Origin: a virus
Strand: one strand, 5' to 3'
DNA length: 40,684 bases
Virus record (IMG/VR): IMGVR_UViG_3300027985_001840
Coordinates: 1-40,684 of that record
Part shown: one piece after another, positions 7,416 through 17,058 of the stretch
Numbering within the stretch: the first letter of the stretch is position 1
How the letters are laid out: every line of letters starts with the position of its first letter
Notes under the pieces: model-generated
Seen by the model: only the letters and a program-made list of their open reading frames with translations
Told to the model about the DNA's origin: nothing
Database searches by the model: none
Position numbers and translations under genes: made by a program

Positions 7416-8729
7416 ATGGGAGACGTGATGCTTCAAACCCTCACGGACAAACTGAAGGGAATGAAGCGCGTGGAAAAGACCGGCTTTACGACCGAGGAAG
7501 CGGCGGCCGACTACTTCGCCGAGAAAGAAGGCATTCTCGACGAGGTAGGAAAGAGCCTCGCCGAAGTGAAAAGCGCGACGACGACCGAGCTTGAAGCCCT
7601 GAAAGGGACACTCAAAGAGATGCGGCTCAACCTCAAGGGCGAGGCTGCGAACCCGAAGGAACTGACCCGGACGGAGCTTTGCTACCAGCTCGGGAAGGCG
7701 ATCGCCGCCGCCTGGACGGGCAACCTTCAGACTCTCGGCGAACTCAAGTGCAGCCCGAACCTCAAGAGCGACAACTGGAACAACCCGCGGGACTTCAACT
7801 GGACTGCGGACAAGGGCTTCCAGCTTTCGAACAACAAGGCCGCCCTCGGCGAGCCAATGGGTAACATGGCGACGAACGAGCAGTACCTCATCAACCCGAT
7901 CTACGAGACCGCGATCATGCAGGACGCGGCCAAGCAGTCGGTGATGATGAGCCTCGTGAAGCATCGCCCGATGACGGGCCCGAGCATCTTCCTTCCCCAG
8001 CGCGAGCGGGGCGGCGTCGAGCTCAAGTGGCTCACCGCCTACGGCCAGAAGATTGACGGCTCGAAGCCTCAAGGAGCCACGAGAGTCGAGCTCAAAGCTT
8101 ACACCCTCGCGGGCTTCATCCCGTGGTTCGACGAGTTCGAGGAAGACGTGTTCGTCGACCTCGGCTCGATGTTCATCGACGAGTTCACCGAGACCTACGC
8201 GCTTGAGTTCGACAAGCAGTGCCTCCTCGCGAACGCCGCGCCCTTCACGGGCGCCTTCAACGCGGCCGACATCAAGACGAAGACGATCGGCGGGGCGGCC
8301 GCGACGGCGCTCTCCTACAAGGATCTCCGCGAGGCGGTCCTCATGGTTCCCGCCGAGGAACGCAAAGACTGCCGCTGGTTCTTTCACGAGTCGGTCCTCG
8401 CGCACGTGACCGGGATCGTCGACGCGAACGGCCGCCCCGTCTGGCGCGGCCCGATGGACGGGAAGCCCGGCACGGTGGACGGCTACGCCTATACGGAAAG
8501 CCATATTCTCCCGCAGATGGGCGACATCGGGACGAATCAAGCCTTCGCCATCTTCATGAACCCGAAACGCATCATCCACGGGAACCGGAAGGGCGTCGAG
8601 ATCAAGCGTTTCGACGCGACGACCGAGGCGCTCGAATACGGTGAACTCTTCCTCCGGTTCAGGAAACGCGACGGTTTCCTCGTGACACGGGCGAAGGGCA
8701 ACATGGTTACCCTGAAGACGGGGGCTTAA
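7416..8729 (+). CDS. Major capsid protein, HK97 fold
   Basis: 437-residue main head protein. Residues about 1-90 form a charged, coiled-coil delta/scaffold domain (probable substrate of the upstream protease); the rest is HK97-like with the E-loop/spine region (RGGVELKWLTAYGQK, AYTLAGFIPWFDEFEEDV), insertion FIDEFTETYALEFDKQCL and a late GYAYTESHILPQMGD segment typical of the family. The start is ATG 7416 with ACGGAGG 5 nt before it. The gene is among the most GC-rich in the window; its long reverse-strand open frame is a codon-bias shadow. Confidence 0.93.
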   Translation: MGDVMLQTLTDKLKGMKRVEKTGFTTEEAAADYFAEKEGILDEVGKSLAEVKSATTTELEALKGTLKEMRLNLKGEAANPKELTRTELCYQLGKAIAAAWTGNLQTLGELKCSPNLKSDNWNNPRDFNWTADKGFQLSNNKAALGEPMGNMATNEQYLINPIYETAIMQDAAKQSVMMSLVKHRPMTGPSIFLPQRERGGVELKWLTAYGQKIDGSKPQGATRVELKAYTLAGFIPWFDEFEEDVFVDLGSMFIDEFTETYALEFDKQCLLANAAPFTGAFNAADIKTKTIGGAAATALSYKDLREAVLMVPAEERKDCRWFFHESVLAHVTGIVDANGRPVWRGPMDGKPGTVDGYAYTESHILPQMGDIGTNQAFAIFMNPKRIIHGNRKGVEIKRFDATTEALEYGELFLRFRKRDGFLVTRAKGNMVTLKTGA

Positions 8730-8732
8730 GGT

Positions 8733-9293
8733 ATGGGATATAACGCAAATCTCTTGAGAGTGAGCAACATCCCGTCCCGCAAGGCGGCTGCCGGTACGGC
8801 TATCTCCTATCCCGTGATCCCGCAGACCGACCAGAGGGTAACGATTCCCGCGATCAGGCTTCGTGCGGGCGCGGGCGGGGGGAATCTCATCGTTCTCCAA
8901 ACCGAGGCGGTATACCGGTTCAGCTTGGCCGCCAAAGGCGCGGTACTGACAATACCGGGCATCACTGCGGGGCTCTCCGGGCGACAGGCTATCATCCGCT
9001 ATGCAAGCGGCGAAACCATCGTTTCGGAGATAACCGCTCAGACCGGCACCGCGATCACGCTCGGTACCCAGGTGGAAGCCTCCCAATCGGCAATGCTCTA
9101 CCTCCTCGGAACCGAGACGAGCAATCATGCGAGCGTTTTCCCGCTCACCGCCTCGGGCAGGACGACACTCGAAAGCGCCTGTCCCGGCGTGGTGGCTGGA
9201 AAGGAACTCGGCTGGCCGGTGATCCTCCACCTCGAAAACACCGACGGGAACGAGCAGATCGAGGGAGGGACAGTTGCCTTCATCGGGGTGTAG
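8733..9293 (+). CDS. Phage structural protein of unknown function
   Basis: 186-residue protein rich in G, A, T, V and I with alternating short beta segments and no charged helices, four bases after the capsid gene. Position and composition suggest a head decoration or minor head protein, but I do not recognise the family. A terminator follows it, so capsid and this protein could be made at higher level than the connector genes downstream. Confidence 0.65.
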   Translation: MGYNANLLRVSNIPSRKAAAGTAISYPVIPQTDQRVTIPAIRLRAGAGGGNLIVLQTEAVYRFSLAAKGAVLTIPGITAGLSGRQAIIRYASGETIVSEITAQTGTAITLGTQVEASQSAMLYLLGTETSNHASVFPLTASGRTTLESACPGVVAGKELGWPVILHLENTDGNEQIEGGTVAFIGV

Positions 9294-9301
9294 AATCGCC
9301 T

Positions 9302-9381
9302 GAATTCAGGCGAAACATGGTTGAATTCAGGCAGAAATTCAGGAATTCAACCGGTTGAATTCAGGTATTCAGGAATTCAGG
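9302..9381. repeat. Cluster of AATTCAGG repeats with a 20-bp palindrome
   Basis: Five copies or near copies of GAATTCAGG in 80 bp (near 9302, 9323, 9336, 9357 and 9374). Copies in inverse orientation make a perfect 20-bp palindrome centred on ACCGGT at 9343-9362. It lies between the capsid unit and its terminator and encodes nothing. It may be a protein-binding array or a slippage-grown repeat. Confidence 0.6.
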
Positions 9382-9389
9382 TTTTTGGA

Positions 9390-9423
9390 GGGGATGAGGG
9401 CCATAAGGACTCATCCCCTTTTT
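9390..9423 (+). terminator. Rho-independent terminator behind the capsid genes
   Basis: GGGGATGAG (9390-9398) pairs with CTCATCCCC (9410-9418) and is followed by TTTTT. An attenuating terminator here would give high capsid and lower connector expression. Confidence 0.8.
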
Positions 9424-9437
9424 GATAAGGAGGATGT

Positions 9438-9950
9438 ATGCAGGATTTAATGGATTTCGAGGTGGTTTCCGAACTACTGGGTCTCGACGCGCGGGACGAA
9501 AAGCGCAACCGGCTGATACTGAGCGCGGTGTCGGAGGAGATAAGCCTCTTCCTTAACCGCAACTTGCTAACGGGAACGCTTACCGAGCGGCAACAGACTA
9601 ATCTGGGCGAGTTCATACCGGAACAATACCCGGTCCGTGAGTTCACCGAGATCGTGGACGACCGAACAGGAACGCACCTGGAACTGGTCCCTGAAAGCGC
9701 TATCAGGGCAATTTCGCGCCCCGACGCCCATACCAACCGATCCTACCGGTTGCAGGGCGAGCATGACCGGATGATCCGGTATACCTACCGGTACGGGTAT
9801 GAATTCGCTGAGATCCCCGCCCTGATTCAAGCCTGCGTCCTCGACCTGATGCGCGACCGCCTTGAAGGCTTTGGCTCGAAGACCGAGGAGGACGAGAAGA
9901 AAGCCGACCGTCTTAAGGACATCAACGTGTACAGGAGGCTCTACCTCTAA
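9438..9950 (+). CDS. Head-tail connector (gp6-like) protein
   Basis: 170-residue, mostly helical protein. The start (LMDFEVVSELLGLDARDEKRNRLI) and the late helix (IPALIQACVLDLMRDRL) follow the gp6-like/Phage_connect family whose members form a ring beneath the portal. AAGGAGGATGT precedes ATG 9438. It overlaps the next gene by one base. Family assignment is by pattern and position. Confidence 0.75.
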   Translation: MQDLMDFEVVSELLGLDARDEKRNRLILSAVSEEISLFLNRNLLTGTLTERQQTNLGEFIPEQYPVREFTEIVDDRTGTHLELVPESAIRAISRPDAHTNRSYRLQGEHDRMIRYTYRYGYEFAEIPALIQACVLDLMRDRLEGFGSKTEEDEKKADRLKDINVYRRLYL

Positions 9951-10327
9951 TGATAGACATACCGGAAGAGCGAATCCTGAAAGAGATCACGGATATCCTG
10001 ATGAACGACCTCCCGAAGGTCCTTCTGGAGCTTGAGGAACAGTCAGAAGACAGTATCCGCCTGCCGCCCTTCCGGTATGTGGGTCTGGAAGAGAACCTGC
10101 CGCCGGGAACGGGCTTGCCGTATGCATTTGTAGAGATTGAGGAGGGGGAGTATACGGAGAAGGACAGGATTGTGAAGAATGTCAGGTATAGGGTAAAAAT
10201 CACAGAGAAAATTGGAGAGCCGCAGCTCTGTTGGTGGTATTTAGGAGGGGTAAAAGCTTGTCTTGAAAGATTCAAGGTAGTTAAAAGTGATAAAGAGACA
10301 GTGATAATTCTCGTCAGTAAAAACTGA
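9950..10327 (+). CDS. Probable tail-completion/neck protein, last gene before the cargo
   Basis: 125-residue protein of unrecognised family. Its place directly after the connector suggests a neck or tail-terminator protein. Base composition drops from GC-rich to AT-rich inside the gene (from about 10130), just before the cargo begins, so its 3' part may be newly acquired or altered by the insertion. No further morphogenesis gene follows until 27967. Confidence 0.55.
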   Translation: MIDIPEERILKEITDILMNDLPKVLLELEEQSEDSIRLPPFRYVGLEENLPPGTGLPYAFVEIEEGEYTEKDRIVKNVRYRVKITEKIGEPQLCWWYLGGVKACLERFKVVKSDKETVIILVSKN

Positions 10328-10342
10328 TTATAATAATATTCC

Positions 10343-10369
10343 TTTCTGTGGTGAAATTAGTGATATAAT
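10343..10369 (+). promoter_or_regulatory. Possible hsd operon promoter
   Basis: A TATAAT at 10364-10369 in a very AT-rich 118-bp gap before hsdM. The best upstream partner (TTTCTG, 10343-10348) is poor, so only the -10 is convincing. The long leader from here to ATG 10446 is AT-rich and shows no stable hairpin. Confidence 0.3.
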
Positions 10370-10445
10370 ATAGCATTAAACAAGAGTCTTCTTTTGTAGT
10401 AAAATAGCAAGAATTTTTATTAATAATCAGCCAGGAGTCACATAC

Positions 10446-11987
10446 ATGTCAAGCATCCAGCAACGAGCCGAACTACAGTCACAAATATGGAAGATAGCTA
10501 ACGATGTCCGTGGATCTGTCGACGGCTGGGATTTCAAGCAATTCGTCCTTGGTACGCTTTTTTATCGATTTATCAGCGAGAACTTCTCTGCCTACTTTGA
10601 AGAGGGCGATGAAACCGTAGTATATGCCGATCTACCCGACTCCGTTATTACCCCGGACCTTAAGGCAGACGCCATCAGGACTAAGGGCTATTTCATTTAT
10701 CCAAGTCAGCTTTTTGTCAATGTGGCGAAAACCGCCAATACCAATGAGAAACTCAACACCGATCTGGCCGGAATATTCACCGCGATCGAAAGCAGCGCCA
10801 ATGGATACCCGTCCGAACTGGACATAAAAGGCCTCTTTGCAGACTTCGACACCACCAGCAATCGCTTGGGGAATACGGTCAAAGAGAAAAGCTCACGGTT
10901 GGCAGCAGTATTGAAAGGGGTGGCAGGGCTTTCGTTCGGTGACTTTCACGATAACCAAATCGATCTTTTCGGCGATGCCTATGAGTTTCTTATTTCCAAC
11001 TACGCGGCCAATGCCGGAAAATCAGGAGGCGAGTTTTTTACCCCGCAGCATGTATCCAAGCTGATCGCGCAGCTTGCCATGCACAACCAAACGTCGGTCA
11101 ACAAAATCTATGACCCCGCATGCGGTTCCGGCTCCCTCCTATTGCAGGCAAAGAAACACTTTGACGCGCATATCATCGAAGACGGTTTTTGGGGGCAGGA
11201 AATTAACCACACAACCTACAACCTGGCCCGCATGAATATGTTTTTGCATAACGTGAATTACGACAAGTTCAATATCGCCTTAGGGAACACCCTTTTGGAT
11301 CCCCATTTCATCAGCGATAAGCCCTTTGATGCGATTGTCTCAAATCCTCCATATTCTGTGAACTGGATCGGAAGCGATGACCCGACGCTTATCAATGATG
11401 ATCGCTTTGCCCCCGCCGGAGTACTGGCGCCCAAGTCGAAAGCGGACTTTGCATTTGTGCTTCACGCCCTGAGTTATCTTTCCGCCAAAGGGCGTGCCGC
11501 GATCGTCTGCTTTCCCGGTATCTTTTACCGAGGTGGTGCCGAACAAAAAATCCGACAATACCTTATCGACAATAACTTTGTCGAGACTGTCATATCTCTT
11601 GCTCCGAACCTTTTTTACGGTACGACCATTGCGGTAAATATTCTGGTATTGTCCAGACACAAGACCGTCAACACTACGCAATTTATCGACGCGAGCGAGC
11701 TTTTCAAGAAAGAAACGAATAACAACATCCTCACCGACGAGCATATTGCCAAAATCATGAAGGCGTTCGACGCCAAGGTAGATATTGAGTGTTTCACCAA
11801 ATGCGTTGATAACGATACCATCGCAAAAAATGATTACAACCTTTCGGTCAGCTCCTATGTCGAGGCAAAAGACACCCGAGAAGTAATTGATATAACCCAG
11901 CTCAATGCCGAGATCAAAACCACCGTATCCAAGATAGACCGCCTCCGTGCAGATATCGATACCATCATCGCGGAGATCGAAGCATGA
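10446..11987 (+). CDS. hsdM: Type IC restriction-modification methyltransferase subunit HsdM
   Basis: N6-adenine DNA methyltransferase subunit of a type I complex (M2S for modification, R2M2S for restriction). 513 residues, N-terminal HsdM_N domain (about 8-150), SAM-binding motif DPACGSGS (223-230) and catalytic NPPY (300-303). Long stretches match what I remember of E. coli EcoR124I HsdM, placing it in the IC family. It shares ATGA with hsdS. GC and codon use differ from the flanking phage genes, consistent with horizontal acquisition of the whole operon. Confidence 0.97.
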   Translation: MSSIQQRAELQSQIWKIANDVRGSVDGWDFKQFVLGTLFYRFISENFSAYFEEGDETVVYADLPDSVITPDLKADAIRTKGYFIYPSQLFVNVAKTANTNEKLNTDLAGIFTAIESSANGYPSELDIKGLFADFDTTSNRLGNTVKEKSSRLAAVLKGVAGLSFGDFHDNQIDLFGDAYEFLISNYAANAGKSGGEFFTPQHVSKLIAQLAMHNQTSVNKIYDPACGSGSLLLQAKKHFDAHIIEDGFWGQEINHTTYNLARMNMFLHNVNYDKFNIALGNTLLDPHFISDKPFDAIVSNPPYSVNWIGSDDPTLINDDRFAPAGVLAPKSKADFAFVLHALSYLSAKGRAAIVCFPGIFYRGGAEQKIRQYLIDNNFVETVISLAPNLFYGTTIAVNILVLSRHKTVNTTQFIDASELFKKETNNNILTDEHIAKIMKAFDAKVDIECFTKCVDNDTIAKNDYNLSVSSYVEAKDTREVIDITQLNAEIKTTVSKIDRLRADIDTIIAEIEA

Positions 11988-13186
11988 GTAGTTTACAGTT
12001 TATGGATAAGCTACTGGATGGCGCAGAGGTTGAATTATTGCCACTAGGAGAAGTAACGCAATATGAACAGCCTACTAATTATCTAGTTAATTCTACAAAT
12101 TATAGTGATGAATTCAAAACACCTGTCTTAACTGCTGGTAAAACATTTATTCTTGGATATACAAATGAGGAATACGGTATATATAAGGCATCAGTTAGGC
12201 CAGTTATAATATTTGACGACTTTACAACTGCAAATAAATGGGTTGATTTCGATTTTAAAGCAAAATCATCTGCTATGAAAATGATTTCTTCAAGTAATTT
12301 AAATCGTTACTTAGATAAGTATATATTTTATTGGTTGAATTCTTTACCAAGTGAGTTGGTAGAAGGTGATCATAAGCGTCAGTGGATTGGTAACTATTCA
12401 AATAAGCAGATCCCCATCCCTTGTCCTGATAATCCGAAAAAGTCTCTCGCAATCCAGGCCGAGATTGTCCGCATTCTGGATACTTTCACCGAGCTTACAA
12501 CCGAGCTTACAACCGAGCTTACAGCTCGCAAAAAGCAATACAACTATTACCGGGATCAATTGCTCACCTTCCAAGAGGGGGAGGTGGAATGGAAGCCGCT
12601 GGGGGAGGTGGCAATATTTCGGCGGGGTTCATTTCCTCAACCTTACGGAAAGGATGAATGGTACGATGGAGATGGCGCAAAACCATTTGTCCAGGTGGTA
12701 GATGTTGGTGAAGATATGAGACTCGTACAGAATACGAAGAATAAAATATCGATAAAAGCGCAACCTAAAAGCGTTTTCGTACCTAGTGATACAGTAATCG
12801 TTACTCTTCAGGGTAGTATCGGTCGTGTAGCGATAACTCAATACGACTGCTTTGTAGATCGAACCATAGCGATTTTTGAAAGTTATCAAGTTGACATTAA
12901 CAAGAGATATTTCGCATATCAACTACAAGCAAAATTTGCCATAGAAAAAGAAACTGCTCGTGGAAGCACGATTAAGACAATTACCAAGGAAGAATTCACC
13001 AAGTTTACTATCCCGATTCCATCCCTCGCTGAGCAAGCTCGTATCGTCTCCATCCTCGACAAGTTCGACGTGCTTACTACTTCCATCACCGATGGTTTAC
13101 CCCGTGAAATCGCATTGCGCCAAAAGCAATATGAGTATTACCGCAATATTCTGTTAACCTTCCCGAAGCCAAAGGGGGTAGAATGA
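11984..13186 (+). CDS. hsdS: Type IC specificity subunit HsdS
   Basis: 400-residue subunit that reads the bipartite DNA target. Two target-recognition domains (about 15-150 and 205-345) are separated by a conserved central helix with repeated TTEL units (169-180) and [16 protein letters not shown], matched by a distal copy [16 protein letters not shown] near the C-terminus. This is the circular EcoR124-type design. The TRDs are AT-rich compared with the conserved regions, a usual sign of domain exchange. The target sequence cannot be read from the protein. It overlaps the next gene by ATGA. Confidence 0.95.
   Translation: MSSLQFMDKLLDGAEVELLPLGEVTQYEQPTNYLVNSTNYSDEFKTPVLTAGKTFILGYTNEEYGIYKASVRPVIIFDDFTTANKWVDFDFKAKSSAMKMISSSNLNRYLDKYIFYWLNSLPSELVEGDHKRQWIGNYSNKQIPIPCPDNPKKSLAIQAEIVRILDTFTELTTELTTELTARKKQYNYYRDQLLTFQEGEVEWKPLGEVAIFRRGSFPQPYGKDEWYDGDGAKPFVQVVDVGEDMRLVQNTKNKISIKAQPKSVFVPSDTVIVTLQGSIGRVAITQYDCFVDRTIAIFESYQVDINKRYFAYQLQAKFAIEKETARGSTIKTITKEEFTKFTIPIPSLAEQARIVSILDKFDVLTTSITDGLPREIALRQKQYEYYRNILLTFPKPKGVE
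12491..12523 (+). repeat. 12-bp tandem repeat in the hsdS central spacer
   Basis: GAGCTTACAACC at 12491-12502 and 12503-12514 and a third partial unit from 12515. It encodes TEL-T repeats in the spacer between the two recognition domains. In EcoR124I versus EcoR124/3, two versus three 12-bp units change the spacer length in the DNA target; the same slippage could operate here. Confidence 0.85.
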
Positions 13187-15765
13187 GTGATTCAGATTTA
13201 TATTCACTCAACAAGTGGTTTTTAGAGCGGCCCTATTGGATACAAATTGCAACTACTCGGTTAATGCAGCAGTCTGAACTTACTGATAAAGACATTGCTG
13301 AGTTAACAGTTCTGTGCCAACAGGAAGTTGCCGGTAAGCTGCCGGAAACGACATGGTTGTTTCCTTCAACAACATTCTCTCTGGGTACTGCAGGTACCTT
13401 GCGTTTGTGTTCAATCAGCGATGTTAAAGGTGTAAACGCCCTTGCGCCTAAAAAGCCGCTTGAGTTTGGCAAGGGGAATATAACCATTGTTTATGGCTAC
13501 AATGGGTCAGGAAAATCTGGATACGTCAGACTTTTAAAACACGTATGTGGAGCCCGTGAAATGGGAACCCTTCACCGTAATGTTTATAAGCCAAGTTCCT
13601 CTGTACAAAAAGCCTGTATTTCCTATGAGCGGGACGGTATATCGAAGACACTAACCTGGAACGGACAGGGTGTCTGTGATGACTTGAAAAGTGTTGATAT
13701 TTTCGATACATCGTTTGGCAAGATTTTTGTTAGCAGCGAAGATGAGGTAAGCTATGAGCCGCCGATATTATCACTTTTCAGCTCGCTTATCATTGTATGT
13801 GAAAAGGTTGCTTTAGCCCTGGATAATGAAGCAAATAGGTACCAATCAAAAAAGCCGAATATTCCAGCAGACAAGAAAGAAGTTCCTGAAGGTGTTTGGT
13901 ACGAGAATGTCAGCGCCAGGACCACCACCCAAGATATCGAAAAGTTTTGCAAATTTAGCAACAACGACGAAACTGAGTTACAGACACTACAGAAGCGTCT
14001 TGCTGAAGAGTCACCAGCAGATAAAGCAAAACAACTGAGAAGCCAGAAGCACCATATCGATACTTTGGTTCGGGATACTCAAAAGTATCTGGAACAATTA
14101 TCAGACGAGAATTGCCGGAGGATTATTGCTGCTAAGAAAAAGTTGATCTTAAAGAAAACAGTGGCAGATGTAGCCGCCGAAAAGGTATTTTCCGACAGCG
14201 AGTTGGATGGTATCGGATCCGATATATGGAAAGAGCTTTGGGATGCTGCTCGGAACTATTCCGTATCAGTTGCATATAAAGAAGTCGAGTACCCTAATAT
14301 CACTGATGGTTCTCGTTGTGTCCTGTGCCATCAGGTCTTGTCACAAGAGGCAAAAGAGCGGCTAACATCTTTCGAAAACTTCGTGAAGGGAGAATTGCAA
14401 AAGTCATCAGCTGAAGCAGCCAATGAATACAAAACCGTCAGTGAAACTATTGAATCGCTCCCATCATCGGAGACGCTGAAGACACGAATTGATGCGGCGG
14501 GAATTACACAGGATGACTTTTCGACTCAGGTGATGGATTTCTTTGTTCAACTACAGGCAAGAATAGATCTGCTACCTGATATTAATTCTGAAGAAACAAT
14601 CCCGAGTCCTTTGTCAGTGCCAAGATGGATCGAAGAAGCCAACATCCAGTCGGGAAAACTCGGTGTACTCGCAGTAAAATATGACGAAGATGCCAAAAGT
14701 GACAATCGCGAAGAGATCAAGAAAAAAATCAACAGCTTACAGGCCAGAAAGTGGTTATCTGAAAACCGGGCTGCTATTGATGAAGAAATATCACGTTTGA
14801 AACTACTTGACCAAATTCAGGAAGCCAAGAAATCGACAAACACCAAAGCTTTATCACAAAAGAAAGGGGAGATGGCAGAGGCCTTGATCACAGATGCATT
14901 CGTGCAACGATTCAACATGGAGCTAAAAGCACTCGGTGCGGCTCAAGTAAAGGTCGAAATGGTGAAATCAAAGGTTTCTAAGGGACGTGTTCTTCATAAG
15001 CTCCAGCTTCAAGGGGCCTCGCAGAATGGACTTGCTGATGTCCTGAGTGAAGGGGAAAACAGAATCGTGTCCATTGCGGCGTTCTTGGCCGATGTTACGG
15101 GTAAGTGCTACCATGCGCCGTTTGTCTTTGACGATCCAATATCTTCGCTTGACCAAAGCTATGAGGAATCTGTGGTTCAAAGGTTGATCGAGTTGTCTCA
15201 GGATAAACAGGTTATTGTTTTTACTCACCGCCTGTCATTGCTGGGGACTGTCAGACATTATGCTGAGAAGAAGTCCATTAAGCCGGAAATAGTGAGCATT
15301 CGTGCAACAGACTGGGGGACAGGAGAACCAGCTCCCATTCCAGTATCGCAGAGTGATATCAAAACAGCATTGAACGTACTAATAAATCAGCGGGCTCAGG
15401 ATGTAAATAAGGCAGACGAGAACGGCAATTTTGAATATTCAGAAATCCTGATAAAGTCGATATGTAGCGACTTCAGGACGCTGATAGAGCGCTCTATCGA
15501 AAATGATCTCCTATGCGGTGTTGTTCAGAGATTTCAACGACCGGTCTGCACACTAAAACTCAAGGATCTGGCTAAATTAAAAGCGGATGATTGCTCTGTT
15601 CTTGATTCGCTCATGACCAAGTACTCCGGGTTTGAACACTCGCAACCACTTGAAGCGCCGGTGGAACTGCCGAAATCGGAAGAACTTCTTGCTGATATGA
15701 TAAAGCTAAGAGATTGGCGTGAAGAATACCTTAAGAGGACTCCAGAAAAATGTTTGGTGTTATGA
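13183..15765 (+). CDS. RloC-like ABC ATPase with zinc hook, putative anticodon nuclease
   Basis: 860-residue SMC/Rad50-like ATPase. Walker A is GYNGSGKS (105-112), a central coiled coil carries the zinc-hook CVLC (C379, C382), the ABC signature is LSEGEN (621-626), Walker B is FDDPISSLD (about 649-657) and an H-loop follows (FTHRLS). RloC proteins have this layout plus a C-terminal anticodon nuclease. Here the C-terminus has R765-x3-E769 and H819 in a VVQRF ... FEHSQ context, matching the R/E/H type of PrrC/RloC, though the spacing to H is longer than in PrrC. Known RloC excises the wobble nucleotide and is linked to DNA damage. It is inserted between hsdS and prrC with ATGA overlaps on both sides. 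Nuclease function is inferred. Confidence 0.8.
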   Translation: MSDSDLYSLNKWFLERPYWIQIATTRLMQQSELTDKDIAELTVLCQQEVAGKLPETTWLFPSTTFSLGTAGTLRLCSISDVKGVNALAPKKPLEFGKGNITIVYGYNGSGKSGYVRLLKHVCGAREMGTLHRNVYKPSSSVQKACISYERDGISKTLTWNGQGVCDDLKSVDIFDTSFGKIFVSSEDEVSYEPPILSLFSSLIIVCEKVALALDNEANRYQSKKPNIPADKKEVPEGVWYENVSARTTTQDIEKFCKFSNNDETELQTLQKRLAEESPADKAKQLRSQKHHIDTLVRDTQKYLEQLSDENCRRIIAAKKKLILKKTVADVAAEKVFSDSELDGIGSDIWKELWDAARNYSVSVAYKEVEYPNITDGSRCVLCHQVLSQEAKERLTSFENFVKGELQKSSAEAANEYKTVSETIESLPSSETLKTRIDAAGITQDDFSTQVMDFFVQLQARIDLLPDINSEETIPSPLSVPRWIEEANIQSGKLGVLAVKYDEDAKSDNREEIKKKINSLQARKWLSENRAAIDEEISRLKLLDQIQEAKKSTNTKALSQKKGEMAEALITDAFVQRFNMELKALGAAQVKVEMVKSKVSKGRVLHKLQLQGASQNGLADVLSEGENRIVSIAAFLADVTGKCYHAPFVFDDPISSLDQSYEESVVQRLIELSQDKQVIVFTHRLSLLGTVRHYAEKKSIKPEIVSIRATDWGTGEPAPIPVSQSDIKTALNVLINQRAQDVNKADENGNFEYSEILIKSICSDFRTLIERSIENDLLCGVVQRFQRPVCTLKLKDLAKLKADDCSVLDSLMTKYSGFEHSQPLEAPVELPKSEELLADMIKLRDWREEYLKRTPEKCLVL

Positions 15766-15932
15766 ATAAACTTAATAAACAAGTTCGTAAAGTCATTATC
15801 TTGGATATGATGAATCACATTATTGTAATCATGTATGAAACCTTGTTGCATAAAATCAAAATACTGCTGAAACAATATTTGGGCCGCCACAATCTGCTTG
15901 TTGCTTTCTCCAGAAATGAGGGAACAGTTTAA
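15762..15932 (+). CDS. Small basic ORF coupled between the RloC-like gene and prrC
   Basis: 56-residue ORF whose ATG overlaps the RloC-like stop codon (ATGA) and whose TAA ends one base before the ATG of prrC. The product is basic and amphipathic (N-terminal NKLNKQVRK, then long I/L/V/M stretches), with no family I know. The tight fit copies the ATGA coupling used by the other genes of this operon, which supports translation. The ORF could also be chance open frame in AT-rich spacer DNA; it contains the prrC ribosome-binding site (GAGGGAA, 15918-15924). Confidence 0.4.
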   Translation: MNKLNKQVRKVIILDMMNHIIVIMYETLLHKIKILLKQYLGRHNLLVAFSRNEGTV

Positions 15933-15933
15933 T

Positions 15934-17058
15934 ATGGGAAAAACTTTACAGGAAATTTCACAACAACTCAAAGAGTCCAATAACAAAGTTCAGTTAATCT
16001 ATGCCTTCAATGGTATAGGTAAAACCCGTTTGTCTCGAGAGTTCAGGCTCCTGGTTGCACCAAAACATACCGATGAGTTACCTGATTCGGAGGAAGAAGC
16101 CGGAGTAAAAGTAATATACTATAACGCATTTACTGAAGACTTATTTTATTGGGATAATGACTTAGATAATGATATAGAACCAAAGCTAAAAATCCAGCCT
16201 AATAGTTTCACGGAATGGGTACTAAACAGGCAAGGTCAAGATCAAAAAATAATAGCTAACTTTCAGCATTATACCAATTCACATATAACACCGAAATTTA
16301 GTCCGGATTTTTCAGAGGTAACTTTTTCATTAACACGTGGTAATGATGAAAGTATCGAAAATATTAAACTCTCCAAAGGTGAAGAAAGTAACTTAATTTG
16401 GTGCGTTTTCTATTCCTTGATGGAACAAATCATTTACGAATTGAATATTGATGAAATCGCTGATCGTTCAACAAGTGATTTTAATCAATTAAAATACATT
16501 TTTATTGATGACCCTGTCAGCTCATTGGACGAAAACCACCTAATAGAGTTAGCAGTAAATATTGCAGGGTTGATAAAAACAAGTAAATCGCAAAAACTGA
16601 ATTTCATTATCTCAACTCATAACCCATTATTTTATAATGTATTATACAATGAAACCGGAGTAAGATCGGGGTGTTTGCTAAGCCGGAATGATGATGGAAC
16701 TTTTGCACTTGAGGAAAAGCAAGGAGACTCGAATAAAAGCTTTTCATATCATTTATATTTATTAGAAACTCTTGAAAATGCAATAAAACACAACCAAATT
16801 CAAAAATACCATTTCACTCTTTTGCGGAATTTATATGAAAAAACAGCACAATTTTTAGGCTATCCCAGATGGTCCGAACTATTGCCCGATGACAAGAAGA
16901 CCTACATGAATCGTATTATACAATTCACAAGTCATTCTACTTTATCCAACGAAGTAGCTGCGGTGCCTACAGAACCGGAGAAGCAAATCGTAAAATTCTT
17001 ACTGAATCATCTGAAAACAAAATATAGCTTTTGGCAGGAGGCAATAATAAATGAGTGA
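15934..17058 (+). CDS. prrC: PrrC anticodon nuclease
   Basis: 374-residue tRNA-Lys anticodon nuclease kept silent by the type IC R-M complex and released when a phage inhibitor (Stp in T4) or DNA degradation products disturb it. Near-continuous resemblance to E. coli PrrC: P-loop FNGIGKT (25-31), [12 protein letters not shown], signature LSKGEES, Walker [13 protein letters not shown], and the nuclease triad R298, E302, H334, whose spacings (4 and 32) equal R320/E324/H356 of PrrC. I start at ATG 15934 (9 nt after GAGGGAA) because it gives the MGKTL start expected for PrrC. It overlaps hsdR by 8 nt. Gene order hsdM-hsdS-prrC-hsdR equals the E. coli prr locus apart from the inserted RloC-like gene. 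Confidence 0.95.
   Translation: MGKTLQEISQQLKESNNKVQLIYAFNGIGKTRLSREFRLLVAPKHTDELPDSEEEAGVKVIYYNAFTEDLFYWDNDLDNDIEPKLKIQPNSFTEWVLNRQGQDQKIIANFQHYTNSHITPKFSPDFSEVTFSLTRGNDESIENIKLSKGEESNLIWCVFYSLMEQIIYELNIDEIADRSTSDFNQLKYIFIDDPVSSLDENHLIELAVNIAGLIKTSKSQKLNFIISTHNPLFYNVLYNETGVRSGCLLSRNDDGTFALEEKQGDSNKSFSYHLYLLETLENAIKHNQIQKYHFTLLRNLYEKTAQFLGYPRWSELLPDDKKTYMNRIIQFTSHSTLSNEVAAVPTEPEKQIVKFLLNHLKTKYSFWQEAIINE

Noticed and set aside
7395-9230. 611-residue reverse-strand open frame across the capsid gene
   Set aside because: Composition (R, D, E, G, L rich) is that of an antisense shadow; the plus strand encodes the major capsid protein.
9302-9381. CRISPR array
   Set aside because: Units are 8-9 bp, irregularly spaced, without spacers of constant length or cas genes.
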